A stretch of 64,000 bases of DNA, from positions 81,520 through 145,519 of the forward strand of contig CAZMZF010000004.1 in the NCBI GenBank assembly GCA_964570765.1. The letters run 5' to 3'. Within the stretch, counting starts at the first letter, position 1. Each line of letters begins with the position of its first letter. The notes beneath the pieces are model-generated. The model was not told the DNA's origin. It did no database searches and saw nothing but the letters and a program-made list of their open reading frames with translations. Origin of the DNA: CAZMZF01 sp964570765 (lineage in GTDB: Bacteria > Zixibacteria > MSB-5A5 > RBG-16-43-9). Below, in pieces: positions 35,131 to 42,512 of the stretch. Made by a program: the position numbers and the translations under genes.

Positions 35131-35940
35131 GTTAAGAATAAAAAATTAGAAGCACCTAACAGAATTAAGTTCTTAGGCACGGCTGGCGCAAGGATAGTGG
35201 TATCCAAACAGCTCAGGGCTTCAGGTGGGATCTGGCTTACCTTAGAGAATAAAAATATTTTGATAGATCCTGGTCCAGGAACTTTGGTCAAATGTTTTTC
35301 CAGCAAGCCAAAATTAGACCCGTCTAAATTAGATGCGATCATTTTAACTCACCGTCATATTGACCACTCCAATGATGTTAATATTATGATAGAGGCGATG
35401 ACTGAGGGTGGATTTAAAAGAAGGGGGATGCTTTTCTGTCCCGCAGATGCCTTAAATGAGGATCCGGTAATTCTTAAATATGTGAGAAGTTTTGTAGAGC
35501 AAATTCATATACTCAAGGCTGGTGGTGAGCATAATATAGATTCTATTACTTTGTCTACACCCTTAAAGCATATTCACGGGGTTGAGGTATATGGGTTGAT
35601 CTTCAAAACTCCAACATATAGAATCTCATTTATAGTTGATACTAAGTTTTTTCCGGAGCTGATAAAATATCATTCTGGAAGTGAAATGATTGTAATAAAT
35701 ACTGTGAGATATGAGCCTGAAGGGGCTAAAAAACTTAATTTAGACCATCTGAATTTAGAGGACGCGAAAAATATAATAAGAAACTGTAAGCCTCAAATTG
35801 CCATTCTAACTCATTTCGGGATGACGATGCTTAAAGCCAAACCCTGGGAACTAGCTCTACAACTTAAAAAAGAGTTGAAAGTTGAGGTTATAGCTACTTC
35901 AGATGGGATGGGGCTGAATTTAGATGAGGTAATTTTTTAA
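35125..35940 (+). CDS. MBL-fold metallohydrolase
   Basis: Metallo-beta-lactamase superfamily hydrolase, cytoplasmic. 271 residues; the metal motif is LTHRHIDHSNDV (HxHxDH-like: HRHIDH), with a later Asp in FIVDTKF and a C-terminal ILTHFGM. This resembles the RNase Z/ElaC-like or phosphodiesterase branch, but the substrate is not clear. The start ATG lies in a repeat: TGA at 35098 is in frame upstream, and no ATG, GTG or TTG occurs before the conserved FLGTAGARIVVS core. No ribosome site is evident. Confidence 0.8.
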   Translation: MTVKNKKLEAPNRIKFLGTAGARIVVSKQLRASGGIWLTLENKNILIDPGPGTLVKCFSSKPKLDPSKLDAIILTHRHIDHSNDVNIMIEAMTEGGFKRRGMLFCPADALNEDPVILKYVRSFVEQIHILKAGGEHNIDSITLSTPLKHIHGVEVYGLIFKTPTYRISFIVDTKFFPELIKYHSGSEMIVINTVRYEPEGAKKLNLDHLNLEDAKNIIRNCKPQIAILTHFGMTMLKAKPWELALQLKKELKVEVIATSDGMGLNLDEVIF

Positions 35941-35941
35941 T

Positions 35942-36008
35942 TGTAGAGGAGGTCTTTAGACCTCCATTGATTTAGCAGTAGTAGAGACGCATAGCGATGC
36001 GTCTCTAC
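35942..36008. repeat. Two palindromes, including GTAGAGACGCAT family copy 2
   Basis: TGTAGAGGAGGTCT/AGACCTCC (35942-35965) followed by GTAGAGACGCATAGC/GATGCGTCTCTAC (35981-36008), then GCGACCCTGAAAGG. Confidence 0.75.
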
Positions 36009-36055
36009 GTTTTTAAGCGACCCTGAAAGGACCGCACTACGAAAGACTAATCCAC

Positions 36056-36124
36056 GTAGGGCGGGTTTCGAACCCGCCCTTACCATTGCACAAAAAATTT
36101 TTGAAACGAACAATTTTTGTGCAA
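36056..36124. repeat. GTAGGGCGGG palindrome and TTGCACAAAAA hairpin
   Basis: GTAGGGCGGGTTT/AACCCGCCCTTAC (36056-36083), then an inverted repeat TTGCACAAAAA...TTTTTGTGCAA (36086-36124) that could end transcripts from either side. The remaining 36125-36240 shows nothing else. Confidence 0.7.
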
Positions 36125-36239
36125 GTATAAAATATCTATTAAAATAGTCCTTAATAAGATACTTTATGTAATTGCTATAAGTCATTATTTTATAATATCA
36201 TATTTCCTATCACCTATTTCCTATTACCTAATCTAAATC

Positions 36240-36255
36240 AGGCATAAGGTTTGCA
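36240..36255 (+). promoter_or_regulatory. Sigma-54 (-24/-12) promoter of the lipoprotein operon
   Basis: AGGCATAAGGTTTGCA matches TGGCACG-N4-TTGCA with the essential GG (36241-36242) and GC (36253-36254) at the correct spacing and an intact TTGCA. Transcription would start near 36265, 28 bases before the ATG at 36293. Two sigma-54 activators are encoded in the window. Confidence 0.6.
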
Positions 36256-36292
36256 TAATAGAAATATGGAACTTTTAAAATAAGGAGTCGTT

Positions 36293-37207
36293 ATGAGAAA
36301 GGTAATTTTGATTTCGTTAGTCTTAACAGGTTTGTTTTTTATCTTCAGTGGCTGCGAGAAGAAGGTTTATGTAGTTGAGCCAGTCTATATATATGTAACT
36401 GAGCCTGATATCACCCCACCTTCTTCTCCAAAAGGTGTTTATAGCGTAACCGGTGATGAAGCAGTATATATCTACTGGGAAAGAAATGATGAGTCGGATT
36501 TTTACAGGTATAAGATTTACTGGGCTCCGGAAACAAATGGTATAATTCCAGAACCAGATGATGATTTTGAACTCATAACTTCAATACCTAACCCACCTCA
36601 ATATACTGATACCGATGTGGAAAACGGAACAACTTATTATTATGTTATAACCGCAGTGGATAATTCTGGAAATGAAAGCGAACCCTCTAAGATATTATAT
36701 GATACTCCCAGACCTGATGGTTTCAATATTTTATTTAATGTAGCAATTGACAATAGTCACGCTGGGATTTACTTCGATAATCAACTGGGAGTACAAATTG
36801 TCTCCAGAACCAGCCCACTTTGTGATGTTTATTTAGATAGTTACGTTAGAGTTTTTTATCTTAATACTACTATGAAGAATAGTATTCCTAATGATATACA
36901 AGACTTTGGATTTACGAATAGTCTGGATGAGATTAATGTTGCACCGGATACAAATATAGGCTGGTCTGAGTTGGACTACATTCCAGTATGGTTAGGTCAT
37001 ACTTATGTTATCTGGACCTGGGATAATCGTTATGCCAAATTGAGAGTTACCGATATTGATACTATCTATTATAATTATATAAGATTCGAATGGGCTTATC
37101 AGACTACAGAAGGTAATCCTGAGCTTAAAGTTTTGCCTAAAAGGATTGCTAATAAAAAGGAGTGTGATCCCGCCGAAGGCGGGATTGCTGAAAGGAGGAT
37201 GAAATGA
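36293..37207 (+). CDS. Lipoprotein with fibronectin type III domain
   Basis: 304 residues. Signal peptide with lipobox FSGC (C21), a fibronectin type III domain at about residues 40-125 (TPPSSPKGVYSV ... ENGTTYYYVITAVDNSGNESEPS), then a 150-residue unassigned beta-rich region. The last 15 residues come from an in-frame GATCCCGCC/GGCGGGATTGCTG palindrome (37166-37190). AAGGAGTCGTT precedes the ATG. The stop overlaps the next start (ATGA). First gene of a sigma-54-driven envelope operon. Confidence 0.82.
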   Translation: MRKVILISLVLTGLFFIFSGCEKKVYVVEPVYIYVTEPDITPPSSPKGVYSVTGDEAVYIYWERNDESDFYRYKIYWAPETNGIIPEPDDDFELITSIPNPPQYTDTDVENGTTYYYVITAVDNSGNESEPSKILYDTPRPDGFNILFNVAIDNSHAGIYFDNQLGVQIVSRTSPLCDVYLDSYVRVFYLNTTMKNSIPNDIQDFGFTNSLDEINVAPDTNIGWSELDYIPVWLGHTYVIWTWDNRYAKLRVTDIDTIYYNYIRFEWAYQTTEGNPELKVLPKRIANKKECDPAEGGIAERRMK

Positions 37208-37626
37208 AAAACAGAAAGTTGGTCTTGGGGATTCTCTTGATAGTCTTGGGAGTTTTTGTAAGTGGATGTGCTCTTTATGTGGGAGGTGTCTTTGGTGGTC
37301 CAAGATACAGGTATCACCACCCGCGCTACTGTTATGACTGCCATCATCATCCCACCTGGACCAGGATTTATGTAGAATGTGATTTCTATGATTTCTATTT
37401 CTTGGATAACGGCTATTACTATCTTCCCAGACATGGAGTTGATCGGGTTTATGTCTACAAGAAATATAATTATCATAAAGACAAAGAATTTGTGGAGCAT
37501 TACAAGAAATACAGGGTAAGTGATAAGGAAAGAGATAGGATTGAGAGAGAATATCGCGGAGTGAGTGGAGAGGAAAGGAAGAAGATTGAGAAGGAGTACA
37601 GGAAACCCGGGAAACCTAAGAAGTAA
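37204..37626 (+). CDS. Small Tyr/His-rich lipoprotein
   Basis: 140 residues. Lipobox VSGC (C22), then a segment rich in Tyr, His and Arg (YRYHHPRYCYDCHHHP, an accidental CxxCH is present), and a basic/acidic C-terminal half (SDKERDRIEREYRGVSGEERKK). The CYDCH could bind haem or metal, but it stands alone. Likely envelope structural or assembly role; no family recognised. It sits between two envelope proteins, with ribosome site AAAGGAGG inside the preceding gene's end. Confidence 0.72.
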   Translation: MKNRKLVLGILLIVLGVFVSGCALYVGGVFGGPRYRYHHPRYCYDCHHHPTWTRIYVECDFYDFYFLDNGYYYLPRHGVDRVYVYKKYNYHKDKEFVEHYKKYRVSDKERDRIEREYRGVSGEERKKIEKEYRKPGKPKK

Positions 37627-37673
37627 GAAGTAAAACAATCCCGCATAAATACGGGATGAAAGGAGTGATCGAG

Positions 37674-39029
37674 ATGTTGAAAATATTAAAGCTAATACTG
37701 GCGCTTCTGGTTTTGACTTTGACTTTTAAACCAGCATTCGCACAGTTGCCAGAGGAAGAGGATTATGAGGGGATGAATGAACACCGGATTATACATACGC
37801 CCAATCAGGGTTTAGATATCGATGTCTGGATCGATAAGGGGGAGGGTTCAACCTATCATCCGGGTGATGATATCCGGGTCTATTTCAGAGCTTCCAGGGA
37901 TTGTTACGTCGTAGTTTATAACCTGGATACCCGTGGATATGTAAACGTTCTTTATCCTTATAGCTCAGAGGATGATCGTTACGTCGAAGGCGGCAGAGTT
38001 TACGGGATTCCGGGCAGATATGATGATTATTCTCTGACAGTGGATGGTCCATTAGGCGTCGAGTACATTCAGGCAGTGGCTTCTTATGAGCCTCTTTCCC
38101 TTCCGCACTGGTCGGATTATTATAGAGAAGGAACAGAGCCAGCAGATATCCGCACCTTGAGGATGGATGAGGATGAAGACCCCTACGTTTTTATGGAATG
38201 GGTGAACCATCAAATCAGCCCATCTCCGGATTATGTCACGGATGTGACTAATCTCTATGTGAGGTATCCTCATCCACAGTGGTATTACTGGCCTCATCAG
38301 TACTGGCATTACTCTGATCCTTTCCCTTACCATTTAGGGAGCGTCTATTTCTGGGCTCCATTTGGAGTAGAGGTTTATATCGATGGTGTTTTCTATGGGA
38401 TAGCTCCGATAACCATTCCCTATATCATAGTGGGCAGGCACTATGTAACTTACTATTATAATGGCTGCAGAGTATGGAATAACTATGTTTATGTTGAGAA
38501 AAGTAAAACCGTAAGAGTAGATGCCAAGATAAATCAACGAATGAAATATGTCTCTGAAGATCCAGTTAAAAAAGAATATCGAAGCTGGAAGGAGAAGGAA
38601 TATCAGCAGATCAAAGAGAGAAGGACATTGCCTGCCGATAATCCGCCTCAGGCGGATAAGGCTCGTAGAGCAGAGAAACAAACTCGCTCCCGAACTGATT
38701 ATTATGAAGAAAAATCTCCGCGGCAGGACAGGGTAATAGAGCAGACTAAAGAAAGAATAAATGACAGGGAAAAGGATTTTGTACCGGATAAGGGAAGAGT
38801 TGAAGAAAAGAAAGTAAGGGAGAGGGATATTACCTCTGAGAGGGTAAGAACGAAGGAAAAAGAAATCAAAGCGGAAAGTGTTCCCCAGAAGAAAAGCTAT
38901 CCTGAGGCGAGAAGCCCTGAATCCCCAAAGTATGAGCAGAAAAGCATAGAGATTCGCAAAGAGAGAAGCAGTCAGACTAACAAGGAAAGAGTTGAGGTCA
39001 AAAGAAATAAAACTGAGAGGAAAAGGTGA
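37674..39029 (+). CDS. Exported DUF4384 and PEGA-domain protein with charged tail
   Basis: 451 residues from ATG 37674, chosen because AAAGGAG lies 9 bases upstream; an ATG at 37656 is in frame but its ribosome site is poor. Signal peptide 1-23 (KPAFA), DUF4384 domain about 35-130 (YHPGDDIRVYFRASRDCYVVVYN), a Pro/Tyr/Trp-rich middle, PEGA-like strand set about 218-285 (GVEVYIDGVFYGIAPITIP), and a Lys/Glu/Arg-rich tail to the end. The tail includes PADNPPQADKA, encoded by a TCCGCC/GGCGGA palindrome at 38637-38660. Surface-assembly or peptidoglycan-binding role is plausible. Confidence 0.78.
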   Translation: MLKILKLILALLVLTLTFKPAFAQLPEEEDYEGMNEHRIIHTPNQGLDIDVWIDKGEGSTYHPGDDIRVYFRASRDCYVVVYNLDTRGYVNVLYPYSSEDDRYVEGGRVYGIPGRYDDYSLTVDGPLGVEYIQAVASYEPLSLPHWSDYYREGTEPADIRTLRMDEDEDPYVFMEWVNHQISPSPDYVTDVTNLYVRYPHPQWYYWPHQYWHYSDPFPYHLGSVYFWAPFGVEVYIDGVFYGIAPITIPYIIVGRHYVTYYYNGCRVWNNYVYVEKSKTVRVDAKINQRMKYVSEDPVKKEYRSWKEKEYQQIKERRTLPADNPPQADKARRAEKQTRSRTDYYEEKSPRQDRVIEQTKERINDREKDFVPDKGRVEEKKVRERDITSERVRTKEKEIKAESVPQKKSYPEARSPESPKYEQKSIEIRKERSSQTNKERVEVKRNKTERKR

Positions 39030-39040
39030 GGTGAATAAAA

Positions 39041-39463
39041 ATGAAAAAAGTCCATATAATACTTACACTGCTTTTGCTCTCAGTTTTCCTTTTCTCTTCG
39101 GTTTTAGCCATAGAGAGAACTCCCAAGAAAGATAGCGTAGCGGATAAAGAGCAGAAAGGAGAAATAAAACCGGTACCCTCTACGGTAGAAAGAAAGGAAG
39201 AAAGTTCATCTGCGAAAGAGATGAAAAAAGAGGAAGCTAAGGAAGCTGAAGTAAAGAAACCTGAGACGGAAAAGAAAACAGGAATATCCAAGATACTTAA
39301 AGGGCTAAAAGGGAGTCTGAAAGAAGAAGGGAAAGACAGCTACGATTATTTTATAGATAAAAACGGGAATGGAATAGATGACCGGCTGGAAAAAGAGAAA
39401 ACCGAGAAAAAGACCGAGGAGAAAAAAACTGCCGTTGAAAGAAAGGGTCGTCGAGGGAGATAG
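39041..39463 (+). CDS. Small exported Lys/Glu-rich protein
   Basis: 140 residues. Signal peptide 1-23, then a disordered charged region of Lys, Glu and Ser. One ordered motif stands out: DYFIDKNGNGIDDRLEK, which matches a calcium-binding thrombospondin type 3/dockerin-like loop (DxNxxGxxD). No family assigned. Last gene of the sigma-54 operon, ended by a strong terminator. Its composition matches the tail of the preceding protein, which suggests the two act together. Confidence 0.65.
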   Translation: MKKVHIILTLLLLSVFLFSSVLAIERTPKKDSVADKEQKGEIKPVPSTVERKEESSSAKEMKKEEAKEAEVKKPETEKKTGISKILKGLKGSLKEEGKDSYDYFIDKNGNGIDDRLEKEKTEKKTEEKKTAVERKGRRGR

Positions 39464-39494
39464 CATTAATTGAATACCGGAATTCCATACAGGG

Positions 39495-39530
39495 AATAGC
39501 GTCCGGGTTTATTCCGGACGCTATTTTTTA
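39495..39530 (+). terminator. Rho-independent terminator of the lipoprotein operon
   Basis: AATAGCGTCCGG/CCGGACGCTATT with loop GTTTATT and T6. It runs up to the stop codon of the convergent Lrp-like gene and has only a weak T-run in that direction. Confidence 0.85.
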
Positions 39531-39761
39531 TTCGAAAGCTAAAAGGGTAGTAGTTTTGATTACCCCTTCAACTGATTGTATCTCCTTGGTGATGATCCGT
39601 GGAATATCCTCATAGGATTTTGATTCAATGACTGCCACAATATCATAAGGCCCTGCAACCGGAGTGGCAGATTTCACCTGGGGAATTCCTTTAAGGGCTT
39701 GGATGGCTCCATTAATACTTTTAGGCTCCATCTCGATTAAGATAAAAGCTTTAACTGACAT
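39528..39761 (-). CDS. Stand-alone Lrp/AsnC ligand-binding domain protein
   Basis: 77 residues covering only the RAM ligand-binding domain of Lrp/AsnC regulators (FILIEMEPKSINGAIQALKGI, PVAGPYDIVAVIES), without the DNA-binding part. Such short proteins form octamers or decamers and bind amino acids; their targets are little known. The minus-strand ATG at 39761 is preceded by AAAGGAGGGTCAA. Confidence 0.83.
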   Translation of the reverse strand: MSVKAFILIEMEPKSINGAIQALKGIPQVKSATPVAGPYDIVAVIESKSYEDIPRIITKEIQSVEGVIKTTTLLAFE

Positions 39762-39879
39762 TTGACCCTCCTTTCCATTTCTTGAGCCATGGATTTAAGT
39801 TCATTAAAATATAAGCCTCAATTTAAAGCTGTCAATAAAAATCTGTGAGAGCTTTAAAAAACTTGTTTTGTGGTTCGAC

Positions 39880-40060
39880 TTTGCTCACCACCCTGAGGTT
39901 ATTGAAGGGCTGGGCTGGTCCGCCTAAGGCGGAAGCCTACGGGAAGAAAGAGTGTCGATTTTTCGTCCGAGAAACGGAGACTACGTCTGGCGCCCATACG
40001 GGCGGGCTCGTAGCCACCGTAGGAGAGGTCGGACACCTTTGTCCGACCGCTCTCTTATCC
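39880..40060. repeat. Composite palindromic repeat region
   Basis: The gap 39762-40214 contains GGTCCGCC/GGCGGAAGCC near 39917, GGCGCCCATACGGGCGGGC-type stems, and GGTCGGACACC/TTGTCCGACC near 40028-40050, then TCAGAGACCTCTCTGAG near 40068. The same motif set occurs in variant form at 17835-17946. An open frame here (39845-40120) has no gene-like features. Confidence 0.55.
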
Positions 40061-40214
40061 ACTTTTTCAGAGACCTCTCTGAGTAAAGATCTATCAAATA
40101 GTATGGATTCAAAAATTTAGACTTTAATACAATCACAAGACTTCGGTCTGGTTATCTAATGTTTTTTGCATTAAAGTCGTATTTTAGATAGAAATTATAG
40201 ATTTTGAGGTCGAT

Positions 40215-41117
40215 TTGACTAAGTCTAATGTAGTAATCATTCGCTCCAGAAGAGTGTTGAGTAACTCTAGGAGGATAGATTCAACTATCCTTTCAGATAT
40301 GATCAAAAAAGGACTTTCTACATATACTGGTGACCTCGATTTCAGGGATTCTATTCGAAGATTCTATTCTCCAGAGGATATATTGGGCTTGAAGGTAAAT
40401 TGTCTGGCAGGGAAGGGAGCTTCCACTCATCCGGAAGTAGCTCTATGTTTTGCCAATTTACTCAAAGAGAGTGGGATAAAGGAGAAGAATATCATCGTCT
40501 GGGATCGCTCGAATGGTGAATTGGAGGAAGTTGGTTTTCCGCTGAATTTCAACCATGATGGTTTGCGCTGTTTCGGGACAGATACGGATGGAGTGGGATA
40601 TTCCAATGACCTGTATGAGCATCTGAATATCGGGAGTCTGGTGAGTAAAATTCTATTATATTATACCAGTGTTCAGGTGAACCTTCCGGTCCTAAAAGAT
40701 CATAGTCTGGCTGGAATAAGTTGTGCCTTGAAAAATTATTATGGAGCAATTAATAATCCCAATAAATATCATGAAGAAGGCGGTAACCCTTTTATAGCAG
40801 ATTTGAATGCTCTTCCGCAGATAAAAAATCAACACAGGTTGATCATCTGCGATGTTTTAACTGTTCAATATAAAGGAGGTCCCTCTTATCATCCTGTGTG
40901 GAATGAGGAATACCGGGGCATAATGATTAGCTCAGACCCGGTAGCTTTAGATTTTATCGGGTCTCAGATAATTGACCAGCTTCGTCAAAAAAAGGGAATC
41001 CCCACTTTGGAAAAATATGGGCTTTCTCCTAAGTATATCTTTACAGCCGCAGATAAAAATCATAAATTGGGTAGAGCTACCTTAAGCGAGATTGAAAAGA
41101 TCGAGATAAATCTTTGA
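40215..41117 (+). CDS. DUF362 domain protein
   Basis: 300 residues. DUF362 features: an NCLAGKGASTHPEV block, INLPVLKDHSLAGISCALKNYYGAINNP (here VNLPVLKDH), and the C-terminal PVALDFIGSQII. The family is often found with iron-sulphur and radical enzymes; its role is unclear. This copy has no ferredoxin domain or export signal. TTG 40215 is the only start after an in-frame stop at 40185, with GAGG 6 bases upstream. It is 13 bases before the radical SAM gene. Confidence 0.83.
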   Translation: MTKSNVVIIRSRRVLSNSRRIDSTILSDMIKKGLSTYTGDLDFRDSIRRFYSPEDILGLKVNCLAGKGASTHPEVALCFANLLKESGIKEKNIIVWDRSNGELEEVGFPLNFNHDGLRCFGTDTDGVGYSNDLYEHLNIGSLVSKILLYYTSVQVNLPVLKDHSLAGISCALKNYYGAINNPNKYHEEGGNPFIADLNALPQIKNQHRLIICDVLTVQYKGGPSYHPVWNEEYRGIMISSDPVALDFIGSQIIDQLRQKKGIPTLEKYGLSPKYIFTAADKNHKLGRATLSEIEKIEINL

Positions 41118-41130
41118 TTATAAAAATAAA

Positions 41131-42282
41131 ATGAAGAAATTTAAAAGAAGAGAATTTTTCAAATATTCTATATCCGGAGCAGGAGGTGCTATTTGCTCAA
41201 ATTTAATCTCTAAAGTTCCTCTCTTAACTTTTCCGGATACAGCTTATGCTCTAAGTTCAACTGGCAGGCTTTCTCACATAGAGGCGAAATATTATAAGAA
41301 GCTTGAGCATAAAGAGATAGAATGCCAGCTCTGCCCCAGGAAATGCCGGGTCGGTGATAGGGAGAGGGGTTATTGTGGAGTAAGGGAGAATCAAAAAGGG
41401 GTGTACTATACTTTAGTATATGGTTTAACTCCTTCCTTCCATAAAGACCCGATTGAGAAGAAACCTTTTTTTCATTTCCTCCCGGGAACGGATGCTTTCT
41501 CTATAGCCACAACAGGATGTAATTTAAACTGTAAATTCTGCCAGAACTGGGAGCTCTCTCAAGCCAGACCTGAGCAGACTTATAATTACGAGCTTTCACC
41601 TCAAACAGTGGTGGAATATGCTTTAAAAGGAAACTGTCCTTCAATCGCTTATACCTATTCCGAGCCAACCGTTTTTTATGAATATATGCTGGACTGTGCC
41701 AAGTTAGGAAAAGAGAAAGGGGTAAAAAGCGTGATGGTCTCTGCTGGTTATATTCAGCCAGAGCCACTGATTGAACTATGCAAGGAATTAACTGCAGTTA
41801 AGATCGATTTAAAAGCTTTCACGGAAAAATACTATCAGGAGATCTGCCGGGGAAAGCTTGAGCCAGTGCTGGATTGTCTTAAGGAATTGAAGAGAATCGG
41901 AATATGGCATGAGATCGTCTATTTAATGGTTCCGACTTTGAATGATGATATGAGTAATATCAAGAAAATGTGTCTGTGGATTTTAAACAACTTAGGTCCG
42001 GATGTGCCTGTTCATTTCACCCGGTTCACTCCACTATATCTATTAAAGAATTTGCCACTTACCCCAGTTTCTTCCTTAGAGCAGGCAAGAAAAATTGCCT
42101 TAGAATGTGGGCTGAAGTTTGTCTATATAGGGAATGTGCCAGGTCACGAAGGAGAGAATACTTATTGTCCTAAATGTAAGAAAATCATAATAGGCAGATA
42201 TGGATTTACCATTACCCAGATGAATTTGCAAAAGGGAAGATGCAAATTCTGTGGAGAGAAAATACCGGGGATTTGGTCTTAG
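41131..42282 (+). CDS. Radical SAM enzyme of AmmeMemoRadiSam type with Tat signal
   Basis: 383 residues. Twin-arginine signal KRREFFKYSISGAGG with cleavage after about residue 40 (AYA). Four Cys in CQLCPRKCRVGDRERGYC (C65, C68, C72, C82), the radical SAM cluster CNLNCKFCQNW (C130, C134, C137), then a C-terminal zinc ribbon (YCPKCKK, CKFCGEK). Sequence matches the AmmeMemoRadiSam/PflA-like branch, normally cytoplasmic. Neither AMMECR1 nor Memo genes are in the window. Export would need folded, cluster-loaded enzyme, which Tat allows. Confidence 0.85.
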   Translation: MKKFKRREFFKYSISGAGGAICSNLISKVPLLTFPDTAYALSSTGRLSHIEAKYYKKLEHKEIECQLCPRKCRVGDRERGYCGVRENQKGVYYTLVYGLTPSFHKDPIEKKPFFHFLPGTDAFSIATTGCNLNCKFCQNWELSQARPEQTYNYELSPQTVVEYALKGNCPSIAYTYSEPTVFYEYMLDCAKLGKEKGVKSVMVSAGYIQPEPLIELCKELTAVKIDLKAFTEKYYQEICRGKLEPVLDCLKELKRIGIWHEIVYLMVPTLNDDMSNIKKMCLWILNNLGPDVPVHFTRFTPLYLLKNLPLTPVSSLEQARKIALECGLKFVYIGNVPGHEGENTYCPKCKKIIIGRYGFTITQMNLQKGRCKFCGEKIPGIWS

Positions 42283-42290
42283 TATTCTTT

Positions 42291-42311
42291 CGTCGGGCAT
42301 AAAGCCCGACG
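42291..42311. repeat. CGTCGGGC palindrome
   Basis: CGTCGGGC/GCCCGACG around ATAAA. A related stem CGTCGGGTC/GACCCGACG lies at 42386-42408. Confidence 0.65.
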
Positions 42312-42351
42312 CTACATATTCTCGCTGGAGCAGGAGCTCAACTTTTCAGTG

Positions 42352-42383
42352 CTTGCCAGGTCCCCTGACCTGGCAAGTTTTTT
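42352..42383 (+). terminator. Rho-independent terminator-like hairpin
   Basis: CTTGCCAGGTC/GACCTGGCAAG stem, CCCT loop, T6. It ends the DUF362-radical SAM transcript. Confidence 0.75.
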
Positions 42384-42428
42384 ATCGTCGGGTCAGGGGA
42401 CCCGACGACCACCTGGGAGATTTATTTT

Positions 42429-42468
42429 GTAGGGGTTCAATCCCGCCTTTGGCGGGATGACCCCCTAC
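42429..42468. repeat. GTAGGGG family palindrome with nested GATCCCGCC-type stem
   Basis: GTAGGGGTTCA ... TGACCCCCTAC outside and ATCCCGCC/GGCGGGAT inside; the second is the same motif as at 34880, 37166 and 50957. Confidence 0.7.
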
Positions 42469-42477
42469 CTCTTTTAC

Positions 42478-42505
42478 TTGACTTCTTTTTAAAATAGATT
42501 AGATT
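42478..42505 (+). promoter_or_regulatory. Sigma-70 promoter, possibly leaderless transcript
   Basis: TTGACT (42478-42483), 16 bases, TAGATT (42500-42505). The predicted start (about 42512) coincides with the ATG at 42513, which has no ribosome site, so the mRNA may be leaderless. Confidence 0.4.
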
Positions 42506-42512
42506 TTTATCA

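Noticed and set aside
36056..36083. TTTCGAACCC as a tRNA T-arm
   Set aside because: It is the centre of a palindromic repeat; no cloverleaf can be drawn around it.
39845..40120. 91-codon frame in the 40 kb gap
   Set aside because: It consists of translated palindromic repeats, with no ribosome site or family match.
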